From assembly GCA_026671195.1 (NCBI GenBank), contig JAPOHD010000058.1:1-50734 (forward strand): a DNA stretch of 50,734 bases, given 5' to 3'. Origin of the DNA: Draconibacterium aestuarii (GTDB lineage Bacteria; Bacteroidota; Bacteroidia; Bacteroidales; Prolixibacteraceae). The notes under the pieces were generated by a model. It was not told where the DNA came from, searched no databases, and saw only the letters and a list, made by a program, of their open reading frames with translations. Position numbers and translations under genes: made by a program. Shown here one piece after another: positions 42,738 through 50,734 of the stretch (its first letter is position 1; each line of letters starts with the position of its first letter).

Positions 42738-44306
42738 ATGAAATATTTAATCCTGATCCTGCTTATTCCCATTTTTGTTTGTTGTCAGAAAAGCGAAAAC
42801 TCACAACTAGTAGTAATTCCTCAACCGAATAATGTTGAGATAAAAGCAGGGGTGCTAAAACTAGACAAAAATTGCACCATTAGTTTTAATAGCGCTGAAT
42901 TGAAACCTTTAGCCGAGTTATTTGCAGAGCAAATTAAAGATGATATTGAACTAAAAATTACGGATGCGGAACAAGCTAAAATTCAACTCCAACTAACAGG
43001 AACACGTGATGCCGAATCATATTCTTTAGCAACCTCCAGAAAAGGAGTTACAATTTCTGCCTCAACGGAAAAAGGCATCTTTTATGGCTTACAAACCTTA
43101 AAACAGTTGTTGCTGTTTTCCCAATCGAATGAGCTCCCGTTGGTTTCTGTTCAGGATGTTCCCAGATTTGGCTGGAGAGGTTTAATGCTTGATGAGTCGC
43201 GCTGTTTTTTTGGCGTTGAGAAGGTGAAACAATTGCTTGATTTAATGGCGCTTCACAAATTAAATGTATTTCACTGGCATTTGACAGATGTTCCGGGGTG
43301 GCGCATTGAAATAAAACAATATCCGAAACTGGCAACGGTTGGAGGTATAGGAAACGATCTGGATCCCGATGCTCCAGCCCAATTTTACACACAGGAAGAA
43401 ATAAAGGAAATAGTAAAATATGCTTCGGAACGCTTTATTGAAGTAATTCCGGAAATTGATATGCCCGGACATGCCAGGGCAGCTAACCGGGCCTACCCTG
43501 AATTTTCGGGCGGAGGATCACAATCGCATCCCGAGTTTACCTTTAATCCGGGTTATGAAGGAACCTATACTTATCTGACCAATATTTTACGAGAAATAAC
43601 TGAACTTTTCCCTTCGAAATACATTCACCTGGGGGGCGATGAAGTGCATTTCGGAAATGAAAACTGGAACAAGGATGTGCATGTAAAACAGTTGATGAGC
43701 AACCAAAACCTCACGAATTTACGGGAAGTGGAAGCTTACTTTATTCATCGCATGGCCGATTCGATAAAAACACTCAACAGAACCGTGATTGGCTGGGATG
43801 AAATAGTTGATTTTGGACTTGATCAGGAAAATTCGGTGGTTATGTGGTGGCGACACGACAAACCCAATATTCTGCAGAATGCACTGAACAAAAACTACAA
43901 GGTTGTACTCTGCCCCCGAATTCCGCTATATTTTGATTTCGATCAGGCAGAATCGCACAAATATGGACGGAAATGGGGCGGCGCTTTTAGTCCGATGGAA
44001 ATGGTTTACCAGTTCCCTCCTGATTCGCTTCCCGGTTTCAACGAAAATACAAAGCTGATAAAAGGGATTCAGGCCAATATCTGGACCGAACGAATTCAGG
44101 ACAACACGCGATTGGATTTTATGACCTATCCTCGTCTTTCGGCATTGGCTGAAGCCGGTTGGACAAATAACCAATCAAAAAAACCGGATGACTTTAAACG
44201 CCGGTTAAAACCCATGCTGGAGTATTTAAACTCTATTAATATTGGTTATTACAATCCGTTTATGCCGAAAGAAACTCCTGAGCCAACAGGAAAATTTCGA
44301 GAATAG
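42738..44306 (+). CDS. GH20 beta-N-acetylhexosaminidase lipoprotein
   Basis: The 522-residue enzyme has a lipoprotein signal (FVCC, Cys15 or Cys16). A GH20b helper domain (about 22-140) precedes the GH20 TIM barrel (about 145-480). The catalytic Asp301-Glu302 pair is in HLGGDEVHFGNENW, and the substrate-pocket residues in FHWHLTDVPGWRIEI and EIDMPGH are intact. GH20 enzymes cleave terminal GlcNAc or GalNAc by a substrate-assisted mechanism. It should act in the periplasm or on the surface on chitin oligosaccharides or glycoprotein glycans. It follows the ThuA-like gene and may share a transcript. Confidence 0.95.
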   Translation: MKYLILILLIPIFVCCQKSENSQLVVIPQPNNVEIKAGVLKLDKNCTISFNSAELKPLAELFAEQIKDDIELKITDAEQAKIQLQLTGTRDAESYSLATSRKGVTISASTEKGIFYGLQTLKQLLLFSQSNELPLVSVQDVPRFGWRGLMLDESRCFFGVEKVKQLLDLMALHKLNVFHWHLTDVPGWRIEIKQYPKLATVGGIGNDLDPDAPAQFYTQEEIKEIVKYASERFIEVIPEIDMPGHARAANRAYPEFSGGGSQSHPEFTFNPGYEGTYTYLTNILREITELFPSKYIHLGGDEVHFGNENWNKDVHVKQLMSNQNLTNLREVEAYFIHRMADSIKTLNRTVIGWDEIVDFGLDQENSVVMWWRHDKPNILQNALNKNYKVVLCPRIPLYFDFDQAESHKYGRKWGGAFSPMEMVYQFPPDSLPGFNENTKLIKGIQANIWTERIQDNTRLDFMTYPRLSALAEAGWTNNQSKKPDDFKRRLKPMLEYLNSINIGYYNPFMPKETPEPTGKFRE

Positions 44307-44352
44307 ATCAAACAAAACAAGCATTTGGGAGTTTAACTTGTAAAAGTAAAAC

Positions 44353-44625
44353 ATGCATAAAGGCAAAAACTGGCAAATAAAACTTGGTATATTCCTAATG
44401 ATTTTTTCGGGAGTATTTTTTGCTGCCACTTTTATTATCCCGCTTTTTGAGTTACCGACAAAAACAAAAGTGATAGCCTCAACCACAAGTTTGGTTTTAA
44501 TGGAAATTGTTTTTTGGAGTGGTGGGTTATTGGTTGGAAAAGAACTTTTTACGAAATACAAAAAACAACTCGATCCGCGTAACTGGTTCAAAAAAACGGA
44601 ATCGACGATTGCTACAAAAGAATAG
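44353..44625 (+). CDS. Small two-helix membrane protein (transporter-suffix type)
   Basis: The 90-residue protein has two membrane helices (about 10-30 and 40-62) followed by a charged tail with FTKYKKQLDPRNWFKK. It resembles short proteins known as 'transporter suffix domain' proteins, which look like the last two helices of a carrier. Function is unknown. A terminator hairpin follows immediately (44637-44665). Confidence 0.65.
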   Translation: MHKGKNWQIKLGIFLMIFSGVFFAATFIIPLFELPTKTKVIASTTSLVLMEIVFWSGGLLVGKELFTKYKKQLDPRNWFKKTESTIATKE

Positions 44626-44636
44626 AAATAAAACTG

Positions 44637-44665
44637 AAAAGGCCTCGAAAATTCGAAGCCTTTTT
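44637..44665 (+). terminator. Terminator after the small membrane protein
   Basis: AAAAGGCCTCGAA (44637-44649) pairs with TTCGAAGCCTTTTT (44652-44665) with one mismatch and a two- to six-base loop. The closing T run fits a plus-strand rho-independent terminator. Confidence 0.75.
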
Positions 44666-44686
44666 GTTTATAACAGGTTTTTATTC

Positions 44687-45298
44687 CTATAAAATTTTAA
44701 ATCCTACCGAAAACATAAATGTAGTTGCTTTTCCTCTTACAAAACTCGGATCATCGTATATCATACTACCATGTTCAACACGTGCATCGAAAGTTAAAAA
44801 AAGTACATCAACACCAAGCCCGTATTGCAGGCCAATTAAATGTTCGTTAAAAAATTCATCTTCTAAATAGGCATCCAATTCCTCGGGATAATTCGCATCA
44901 GTAACAAAACTAAATACTGGTCCGGCCATCAGCCTTAAATCAAGTACTTTGCCCTTAATAACTTTGTATCCCAAAAGTAAGGGTACATCCACATTTGAAT
45001 AGTCAAAATCAGAACTAAGCTCAAATATGTTACTCGATAAATTTCCGCCCTTTTTGCTATAATAGACCTCAGGTTGAAGATAAAGTTTGCCATAACCAAC
45101 CCTGCCAAATGCTCCCCAATGCATCTTCACAATTGCATCAGAGTTCAAACTCACACTGTTTTCACTTAAAAAACTTCCTTCATCAATCGTTAAGTTAGAG
45201 ACATTTACTCCTGCTTTTAATCCTAAATCCAAAACAAGTTGCGAGAAAGCAGTACTGGCAAATAGAAGAATAATGGCTGAGAATAGTAATCGTTTCAT
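44687..45298 (-). CDS. PorT-like outer-membrane beta-barrel protein
   Basis: The 203-residue protein has a signal peptide (about 19 residues) and the PorT/OMP_b-brl pattern (PF13568). This shows as LGLKAGVNVSNLTI near the start, WGAFGRVGYGKLYLQPEVYYSKKGG, NVDVPLLLGYKV, LMAGPVFSF and the closing aromatic FSVGFKIL. It should be an eight-stranded outer-membrane barrel. It is transcribed alone on the minus strand, divergent from the lipoprotein gene at 45463. Substrate or role is unknown. Confidence 0.85.
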   Translation of the reverse strand: MKRLLFSAIILLFASTAFSQLVLDLGLKAGVNVSNLTIDEGSFLSENSVSLNSDAIVKMHWGAFGRVGYGKLYLQPEVYYSKKGGNLSSNIFELSSDFDYSNVDVPLLLGYKVIKGKVLDLRLMAGPVFSFVTDANYPEELDAYLEDEFFNEHLIGLQYGLGVDVLFLTFDARVEHGSMIYDDPSFVRGKATTFMFSVGFKIL

Positions 45299-45462
45299 AA
45301 AAATTATTTTTTCTTGTTAACGCATAAATATTTTATTAAGTATAAAACCGACGTAAAAATAGTCCACTTATGTTTAACATTCATAATAAAAGACAATATA
45401 TTATAAAATAAAACTTAAGGCTTTCAGGCACGATAATTGTTCAGATAAAAAAAACAATAGCC

Positions 45463-45969
45463 ATGAAAAAAAACCTGTTTAATCTGCTATTATTTTTAAT
45501 CCTGCTGCTTATTTACTCATGTTCAGCACCAAAATATTTTTACGATGAATCAAGTTACCAACGCCAAAAAGAATTACATAATTGTCGCTCGGGAAACGTA
45601 TTTTGCGATATAATGACAGGTGTGGGATCGGTTGTTGCCGGTGCAGTGCTTGATGCTGAAGTTCAATTTTACCCCTCCATGCAGCAATTCAAAAAATTAA
45701 ACCTTGTAAACCCAACAAATGATACAATATATGTAAACATGCTAACCGATGTATTTTGGGACAAACAGAATTATTGCGACTTTATGGATATTCGAATTCC
45801 ACCTCACTTAAATTGTAAGGTTTTAGTGCCGGTAGAAGCCAACTACAATCTTTATTTTAGCAACACTCAACAAAGCGATGATGATGAGATGCTGGAAATT
45901 TTCACCAGTAATGTGAAAAGAATTGCACTTTATCCCGGTCTGACAACTTTTTCAGATACAATCCAGTAA
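45463..45969 (+). CDS. Hypothetical lipoprotein
   Basis: I do not recognise this 168-residue protein. It has a lipoprotein signal (IYSC, Cys20) followed by SAPKYFYDESSYQRQKEL. Two cysteines lie near 41-48 (NCRSGNVFC), a glycine/alanine-rich segment (GVGSVVAGAVL) lies near 53-63, and a beta-rich domain with CDFMDIRIPP near 105-113 completes it. The glycine-rich segment may insert in or lie on a membrane. It stands alone between divergent and unrelated genes. Confidence 0.6.
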   Translation: MKKNLFNLLLFLILLLIYSCSAPKYFYDESSYQRQKELHNCRSGNVFCDIMTGVGSVVAGAVLDAEVQFYPSMQQFKKLNLVNPTNDTIYVNMLTDVFWDKQNYCDFMDIRIPPHLNCKVLVPVEANYNLYFSNTQQSDDDEMLEIFTSNVKRIALYPGLTTFSDTIQ

Positions 45970-46130
45970 ATAGTAGTCAAACAATCTACCCCACCCCAGA
46001 TTTTAATTACTTTTCATGTTGAATTCTAACTGTTGGTAAATCGTAATAGTTTTTGCGATACTCGTAGAATTACGTATTGACTTACATTCTCCTATTTCGT
46101 AAATTGTATTGCTTTTAGGTATTAGGGACA

Positions 46131-46343
46131 ATGAAATTTCACAGGTACAACATTTGGATTGTAATAACTCTACTGTTACTTCTTGTATCGATCGTACTTA
46201 TATTTCCAATGGCATCAGACAACGAAAAAATTTACCGAATCATCCTGTACTCGTCAATAGGGATTGTTGTAATTTTGATACTCTTTTTAATTTGGGCTGA
46301 TATATTCATGCCCAGACAAAATAAAAAAGAAATTGCAGATTAA
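46131..46343 (+). CDS. Small two-helix membrane protein
   Basis: The 70-residue protein is two membrane helices (about 8-25 and 38-58) linked by FPMASDNEKIYR and closed by a basic tail PRQNKKE. I do not recognise a family. It converges on the MerR regulator gene. The start is the ATG at 46131; no ribosome-binding motif is obvious, as usual in this phylum. Confidence 0.5.
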   Translation: MKFHRYNIWIVITLLLLLVSIVLIFPMASDNEKIYRIILYSSIGIVVILILFLIWADIFMPRQNKKEIAD

Positions 46344-46369
46344 TTCATTTTCCTCCTCACGCATAAATA

Positions 46370-47251
46370 TTATGCCCCCACAAATTTTCTAAATTCTTTA
46401 TAGTCTTTCACTATTTTAACATTTCGGGGTAATTCAGGATTTAAATTATCTACCTGCCAACCTGTAATAAATATCCTTTGTTTTTGAAACAGTCCCTTCA
46501 AATCAACCAAATAATTCTCCAGTGCATCTTTCGCCCACGAATTTATAAAAGCAGTAAATACAAAATCGATAGTTAAATGCGACTGTAATTTTTGCAAATC
46601 GTTAAAGGGAACAAATTGCCCCAGATAAATTACATTAAAACCACTTTTGTGTGCCAGATACGAATAAAAAAGAAGGCTTATTTCGTGCATCTCATTTTCA
46701 GGAAGAAAAAATAAGATCGACTGTCCACGTTTATTATTTAAACCTATTTTATCGATTTCTGCAATAATTTTTTGCCGTATTATGTGTGAAACAAAATGCT
46801 CCTGAGCAGGAAAAATGGAACCTACCTGCCAATACGTTCCAATACGTTTGAAAAGAGAAAAAAGAATAGTATAAACCATTTCCTCTAAACTATAACGTAA
46901 CTGAATTTCGTTTAGGATTTTGAAAAACTCCTCGTTGTCAAAATTTACCATCGACAGCATTAAACGATCGATATAAGCGTTCTCTGAACTCTTCGATTTT
47001 GAAACTTCCAGCACTGTTTCTTTAATCTGATCTTGCCCCCATTTTGCAACCTTTGAAATTTTATGGCCACCTTTTACTAAAAACGAAACGTTTAAAATAT
47101 GTCGTAAATCGTCATCGGTGTAATAACGAATATTGGTGTCGGTACGCTCCGGATGCAATAAACTGTATCGTTTCTCCCAAATTCGTATGGTGTGGGCTTT
47201 AATACCCGACAACGTTTCCAAATCTTTTATGGAGTATCCTTCTGTATTCAT
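46370..47251 (-). CDS. MerR-family regulator with B12-binding domain (CarH/LitR-type)
   Basis: The 293-residue protein has an N-terminal MerR winged helix (about 5-72) beginning YSIKDLETLSGIKAHTIRIWEKRY. A B12-binding helical bundle follows (about 90-165), with the CarH-type W-x9-EH motif (Trp141, Glu151, His152). A Rossmann-like cobalamin domain closes it (about 175-293). The lower axial histidine would be His189 in ENEMHEIS; the canonical ExHxxG has Ser192 in place of glycine. In relatives, adenosylcobalamin is the light sensor that controls DNA binding. Targets here are unknown. The divergent isoaspartyl peptidase gene 209 bp away is a positional neighbour only. Confidence 0.88.
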   Translation of the reverse strand: MNTEGYSIKDLETLSGIKAHTIRIWEKRYSLLHPERTDTNIRYYTDDDLRHILNVSFLVKGGHKISKVAKWGQDQIKETVLEVSKSKSSENAYIDRLMLSMVNFDNEEFFKILNEIQLRYSLEEMVYTILFSLFKRIGTYWQVGSIFPAQEHFVSHIIRQKIIAEIDKIGLNNKRGQSILFFLPENEMHEISLLFYSYLAHKSGFNVIYLGQFVPFNDLQKLQSHLTIDFVFTAFINSWAKDALENYLVDLKGLFQKQRIFITGWQVDNLNPELPRNVKIVKDYKEFRKFVGA

Positions 47252-47460
47252 AGAAATAATATTTTAGAGTCACTGATAATTAGTATTGATAACACGAATC
47301 AGATATTTTTGTTTAAACTTAAAAGACTAAATGATAAACAATATTACTAATTATTGGCATAAACATTCTAGAATCATTTGCCGGAATTAAAATATTCTTC
47401 AATTAAAGCTCATCTTTTTTAGATTATTATCTCATTTTTGTATTTGTAAACATCATATAA

Positions 47461-48447
47461 ATGAATTTCAAAAGACTACTTTCAACAATTGCAGTATCAC
47501 TGTTGATTCTTTCAGCTTTTGGACAGCAAAAATATACCATTGTTATTCATGGTGGCGCAGGTCTACTATCAAAAGAAAAAATAAGTGAGGAGCGCCGTGC
47601 CGAATACAAAGCAAAGTTAAATGAGGCACTGGATGTTGGAGAGAAAATGTTAAAAAGCGGAGCTAAAGCCACCAATGTTGTTGTGGAAGTTATAAAAATA
47701 ATGGAAAATTCGCCTTTGTTCAATGCCGGGAAAGGAGCGGTATTTACACACGACGGAGGAAACGAACTGGATGCATCGATAATGGAAGGAAGTACTCTAA
47801 ATGCAGGAGCCATCGCAGGAGTTCGCGATATTAAAAATCCGATTGCTGCAGCTTTTGAAGTGATGAACAATTCGGAGCATGTTTTATTAAGCGGTGCAGG
47901 AGCCTCAGAATTTGCAAAAAAGCAAGGTCTTGAAATTGTTCCCAACAAATATTTCTACAACGAATCGCGTTATCAATCGTTACAACGCTTGTTAAAAAAG
48001 GAGCGCGAACGCACAAATAACGACAACACGGGGACGGTGGGTTGTGCCGTGCTCGACATCCACGGAAACCTGTGTGCCGGAACCTCAACCGGTGGAATGA
48101 CCAATAAAAAATACGGTAGAATAGGTGATTCTCCCATTATTGGAGCAGGTACTTATGCCAACAATAAAACCTGCGCTGTTTCGTGCACCGGTCATGGCGA
48201 ATATTACATTCGCCTTGGATTTGCCCGCGATATTTCGGCATTGATGGAATATAAAAACCTGCCAATTGCCGATGCCTGCCGGGAAGAAATCAGAAAACTT
48301 TCGGAACTAAATGGTACCGGCGGTGTTATTGGGGTTGATGCAAAAGGAAATATTGCCATGGAATTTAACACTAGCGGAATGTTCCGCGGATTTGCAAAAT
48401 CGAGTGGCGAACGTGAGGTAGCAATTTTTAAAACGAATAAAATTTAA
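47461..48447 (+). CDS. Secreted isoaspartyl peptidase/L-asparaginase (Ntn hydrolase)
   Basis: The 328-residue protein has a signal peptide (about 21 residues) and then the type 2 asparaginase/isoaspartyl aminopeptidase fold (PF01112). Features are VIHGGAG (28-34), NAGKGAVFTHDG near 88-99, ELDASIMEG and the autocleavage/nucleophile site at Gly191-Thr192 (TGTVGC). The GGMTNKKYGRIGDSPIIGAGTYA stretch near 212-235 completes the active site. The enzyme matures by self-cleavage into two chains and removes damaged isoaspartyl residues or hydrolyses asparagine. The signal peptide places it in the periplasm or outside. Confidence 0.93.
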   Translation: MNFKRLLSTIAVSLLILSAFGQQKYTIVIHGGAGLLSKEKISEERRAEYKAKLNEALDVGEKMLKSGAKATNVVVEVIKIMENSPLFNAGKGAVFTHDGGNELDASIMEGSTLNAGAIAGVRDIKNPIAAAFEVMNNSEHVLLSGAGASEFAKKQGLEIVPNKYFYNESRYQSLQRLLKKERERTNNDNTGTVGCAVLDIHGNLCAGTSTGGMTNKKYGRIGDSPIIGAGTYANNKTCAVSCTGHGEYYIRLGFARDISALMEYKNLPIADACREEIRKLSELNGTGGVIGVDAKGNIAMEFNTSGMFRGFAKSSGEREVAIFKTNKI

Positions 48448-48488
48448 TGGTGAGACGCGCCAATCGGCAGCCTCACAACTTTTAAGCT

Positions 48489-50549
48489 ATGAAGTTTCTA
48501 TACCCGACATTCTTATTTGCACTGCTGACGATTGCCATTCCAATCCTCATACACCTGTTTAGCTTTAAACGTTATAAAACCGTGTACTTCAGCAATGTCG
48601 ATTTTTTAAAAGACATCAAAAAAGAGTCGAAAAAAAAGTCGAGGCTAAAACAATTACTTATTCTCCTTGCCCGCATTCTTACTATCATATTCCTTGTTTT
48701 TGCCTTTGCACAACCCTACGTTCCGGCCAACCACGATGCCCAAAAACAGGCCAACCAACTGGTAGCTGTTTACATCGATAATTCGTTTAGTATGAATGCA
48801 CTTTCGGAACAGGGACAGTTGCTGGAAGTGGCGCGCAACAAAGCGCTGGAAATTTGTCTGGCCTACCCTGCAGGCACAAAATTCAGACTTTTCACCAACG
48901 ATTTAAAGCCCAAACATCAACACATTTACAACAAAGAACAGTTTATCTCCGAGGTTTCAGAAGTGCAGGCCTCCCCCACTGTTGTTCCCTTGTCGTTAAT
49001 CTACAACCGCTTTGCCAGCCAAACGATCGAAACAGACGATAGCACCGATAAAAACCTGTATTTTATTTCCGATTTTCAACGCACAATAACCGATATCGAT
49101 AATTTCACCGACAAATCGGTTTTTAGTTATTATCTGCCTTTAAAACCCAACGAAGTGGCCAATCTTTACATCGATTCGTGCTGGGTTGAAGTTCCGGCAC
49201 ACCGACTCGGGCAGGAAGAAACCGTTTTTGTGCGTATAAAAAACAGTTCGAACCAGGATTACCAAAACCTGCCTCTAAAATTGTTTCTGAACGATTCAAT
49301 AAAATCAATCACCAACTTTTCGGTTGATGCACAAAACGAAATTGTAGCCAACCTGAAATACAGCAACAATTCGGACCGTTTACAGTTGGGGAAAATCGAA
49401 ATTACCGACTACCCGTTCACCCACGACAATAACTGGTACATCAGTTATTTTGTTGAAAAGAATTTAAAAGCGCTGGCTGTTTTTAATAACAATGCCGATT
49501 CGAAAGAAGGACTCGCATATCTTTCGGCCTTGTTTGCCGGCGACGACTATGTGCAGATGGACGAAATGAATGTGCAGAATCTGCAGGTAAACCGGTTAAA
49601 TGAGTACAACACCATTTTCCTTATCAATCTCGAAAACTTTTCGGGCGGATTTTTAACTGAATTGGAAAATGTGGTAAATAAAGGTACATCGGTGGTTTTG
49701 TTTCCGGGAATAAAAAACAACCCGGAATTTAACAACCGTCTGCTATCGGTATTTAACGCAAACCGAACAACAGGAATTGATTCCACCACCCAAAAAATTT
49801 CGGGAATCGATTTTGAGAACAGATTCTTCCAGGATGTGTTTCGCAAGCGCGAACAAAATCCGATACTGCCTTCCATTGAAGGACATTTACAATTTGAACG
49901 CACTACCCGCACCAACGAAACCAGACTTCTCAGCTTTCAGAATGGAGACAAAGCCCTCTCTCAGCTCGATTACGAAGACGGCAAAATGTGGATTTTCAGT
50001 TTCCCACTTGACAAAAAAAACGAGGCTTTTGCACGCGACATTCTTTTTGTGCCAACCATTTATAACATTGTTTTAAATAGTTTGCCCAAACAAGAAATCT
50101 CGTTTATTGTAGGTAAAAACAATTTCTTCGATCTCCCTCAGAATCTGAATATGGATCTGAATTCATTAGTCGAAATTGAAAATCAGGTGGATGGCGAAAG
50201 GTTTATTCCGGCCAAAACCATCTCGGGGCGTAAAGTACGCATTGAGTTTGGTGAACAAATTACGAACGACGGGCACTTTCTCATAGAAAACGAGGGCCAA
50301 ACCATTTCATCAATGGCTTTCAACTTTAACCGTTTAGAGTCGGATTTACGTTACTTCGATCCTTCAGAAATGAAAGACAAATTAGACGAGGCACAACTCA
50401 AAAATGCTACACTGGTTGAACAGGTTGAACGCAATTTCTCTGAAATATTTAACGACATCCAAAACGGAAAACAGTTCTGGGAATGGTGTATTCTTTTGGC
50501 CCTTCTATTTATCTTGGCCGAAGTGTTGCTGGCCAGATTCTGGAAATAA
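48489..50549 (+). CDS. BatA-domain/VWA membrane protein
   Basis: The 686-residue protein starts with the BatA N-terminal domain (PF07584; MKFLYPTFLFALLTIAIPILIHLFSFKRYK-like helices at 1-25 and 55-76, described here by position). A von Willebrand factor A-like domain follows with the metal-site motif DNSFSM (Asp97, Ser99, Ser101). A long beta-rich region and a C-terminal membrane helix (about 665-683) close it. Bacteroidetes carry several such proteins related to the Bat aerotolerance group, but this one lacks Bat neighbours in the window. It likely works in the cell envelope; function unclear. It starts 41 bp after the peptidase gene. Confidence 0.85.
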   Translation: MKFLYPTFLFALLTIAIPILIHLFSFKRYKTVYFSNVDFLKDIKKESKKKSRLKQLLILLARILTIIFLVFAFAQPYVPANHDAQKQANQLVAVYIDNSFSMNALSEQGQLLEVARNKALEICLAYPAGTKFRLFTNDLKPKHQHIYNKEQFISEVSEVQASPTVVPLSLIYNRFASQTIETDDSTDKNLYFISDFQRTITDIDNFTDKSVFSYYLPLKPNEVANLYIDSCWVEVPAHRLGQEETVFVRIKNSSNQDYQNLPLKLFLNDSIKSITNFSVDAQNEIVANLKYSNNSDRLQLGKIEITDYPFTHDNNWYISYFVEKNLKALAVFNNNADSKEGLAYLSALFAGDDYVQMDEMNVQNLQVNRLNEYNTIFLINLENFSGGFLTELENVVNKGTSVVLFPGIKNNPEFNNRLLSVFNANRTTGIDSTTQKISGIDFENRFFQDVFRKREQNPILPSIEGHLQFERTTRTNETRLLSFQNGDKALSQLDYEDGKMWIFSFPLDKKNEAFARDILFVPTIYNIVLNSLPKQEISFIVGKNNFFDLPQNLNMDLNSLVEIENQVDGERFIPAKTISGRKVRIEFGEQITNDGHFLIENEGQTISSMAFNFNRLESDLRYFDPSEMKDKLDEAQLKNATLVEQVERNFSEIFNDIQNGKQFWEWCILLALLFILAEVLLARFWK

Positions 50550-50648
50550 CAAAAGACATCTTCTACCTGAGTTGTTCTTCATCCTACCTTGGTTGATTGC
50601 TTATCAATGTCTTCTACTGAAATAACTTGACGCAAAAAGGTCAAGAAA

Positions 50649-50734
50649 ATGAAAAAAGGGAAAGAAGCCATGTTAACGGATTCCATGAATGGATTTAAAG
50701 AAAAAAAAATTAACTACAATGATTATGAAGTAAG
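50649..50734 (+). CDS. Possible 5' end of a gene cut by the window edge
   Basis: An ATG at 50649 opens a frame that runs to the end of the window (28 codons, beginning MKKGKEAMLTDS). A small hairpin, CTTGAC (50626-50631) with GTCAAG (50640-50645), precedes it. I cannot tell if this is a real gene; the adenine-rich composition could be chance. Confidence 0.3.
   Translation, partial: MKKGKEAMLTDSMNGFKEKKINYNDYEV

Noticed and set aside
1-50734. tRNA, rRNA, intact transposase, prophage or defence genes
   Set aside because: I read the gaps and gene list for these and saw none.

Overview
The window looks like a chromosomal segment from a member of Bacteroidota, class Bacteroidia, probably a marine or sediment Marinilabiliales/Prolixibacteraceae-like organism. 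The phylum call rests on a SusC/SusD pair with an ECF sigma/FecR switch, C-terminal type IX secretion sorting domains, many Bacteroidetes-typical domains (DUF4293, DUF4956, DUF4959, DUF4998, WbqC, BatA) and several TAnnTTTG -7 promoter boxes. The order-level call is an impression from gene content only. I found no tRNA, rRNA, CRISPR array or intact insertion sequence.

Layout. 1-2561 is accessory-looking: a GC-rich structured element (1-265), a secreted esterase and a small DUF4440-like protein, a hairpin-rich spacer, and an eight-copy 41-bp tandem repeat. 2562-12650 holds mostly single genes: HAD phosphatase overlapping an AEC transporter, a lipoprotein built of four 94-residue Cys-rich modules, a COG0523 GTPase, a TauE-type permease, glyA, an orphan GH2 lipoprotein, a possible structured RNA, and a WbqC-family protein. 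12723-13322 is a secreted protein of unknown role.

13350-29988 is one minus-strand locus, read from its promoter end as: ECF sigma factor, FecR anti-sigma factor, SusC (with an N-terminal STN signalling domain), SusD, two discoidin-rich surface lipoproteins, a large BNR/PKD/discoidin T9SS-secreted protein, a secreted CotH-like kinase, a DUF4956 membrane protein and a frameshifted DUF2490-like barrel protein. It resembles a polysaccharide utilization locus in regulation and uptake, but has no recognisable glycoside hydrolase or lyase. A plus-strand promoter box and a hairpin plus seven-T terminator fit in the fecR-susC gap. They would give a roughly 68-nt antisense RNA over the susC leader, like the DonS-type sRNAs of Bacteroides.

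30115-41533 is mainly housekeeping: LapA-like protein, lepB-dapB, a Cof-type HAD phosphatase, a membrane protein with a glycosyltransferase, a MurU-like nucleotidyltransferase, DUF4293, and the 2-oxoglutarate dehydrogenase genes sucA and sucB. 41534-50734 carries a ThuA-like lipoprotein with a GH20 hexosaminidase, small membrane and outer-membrane proteins, a CarH/LitR-type MerR regulator divergent from a secreted isoaspartyl peptidase, a BatA/VWA protein and the start of one more possible gene cut by the window edge.
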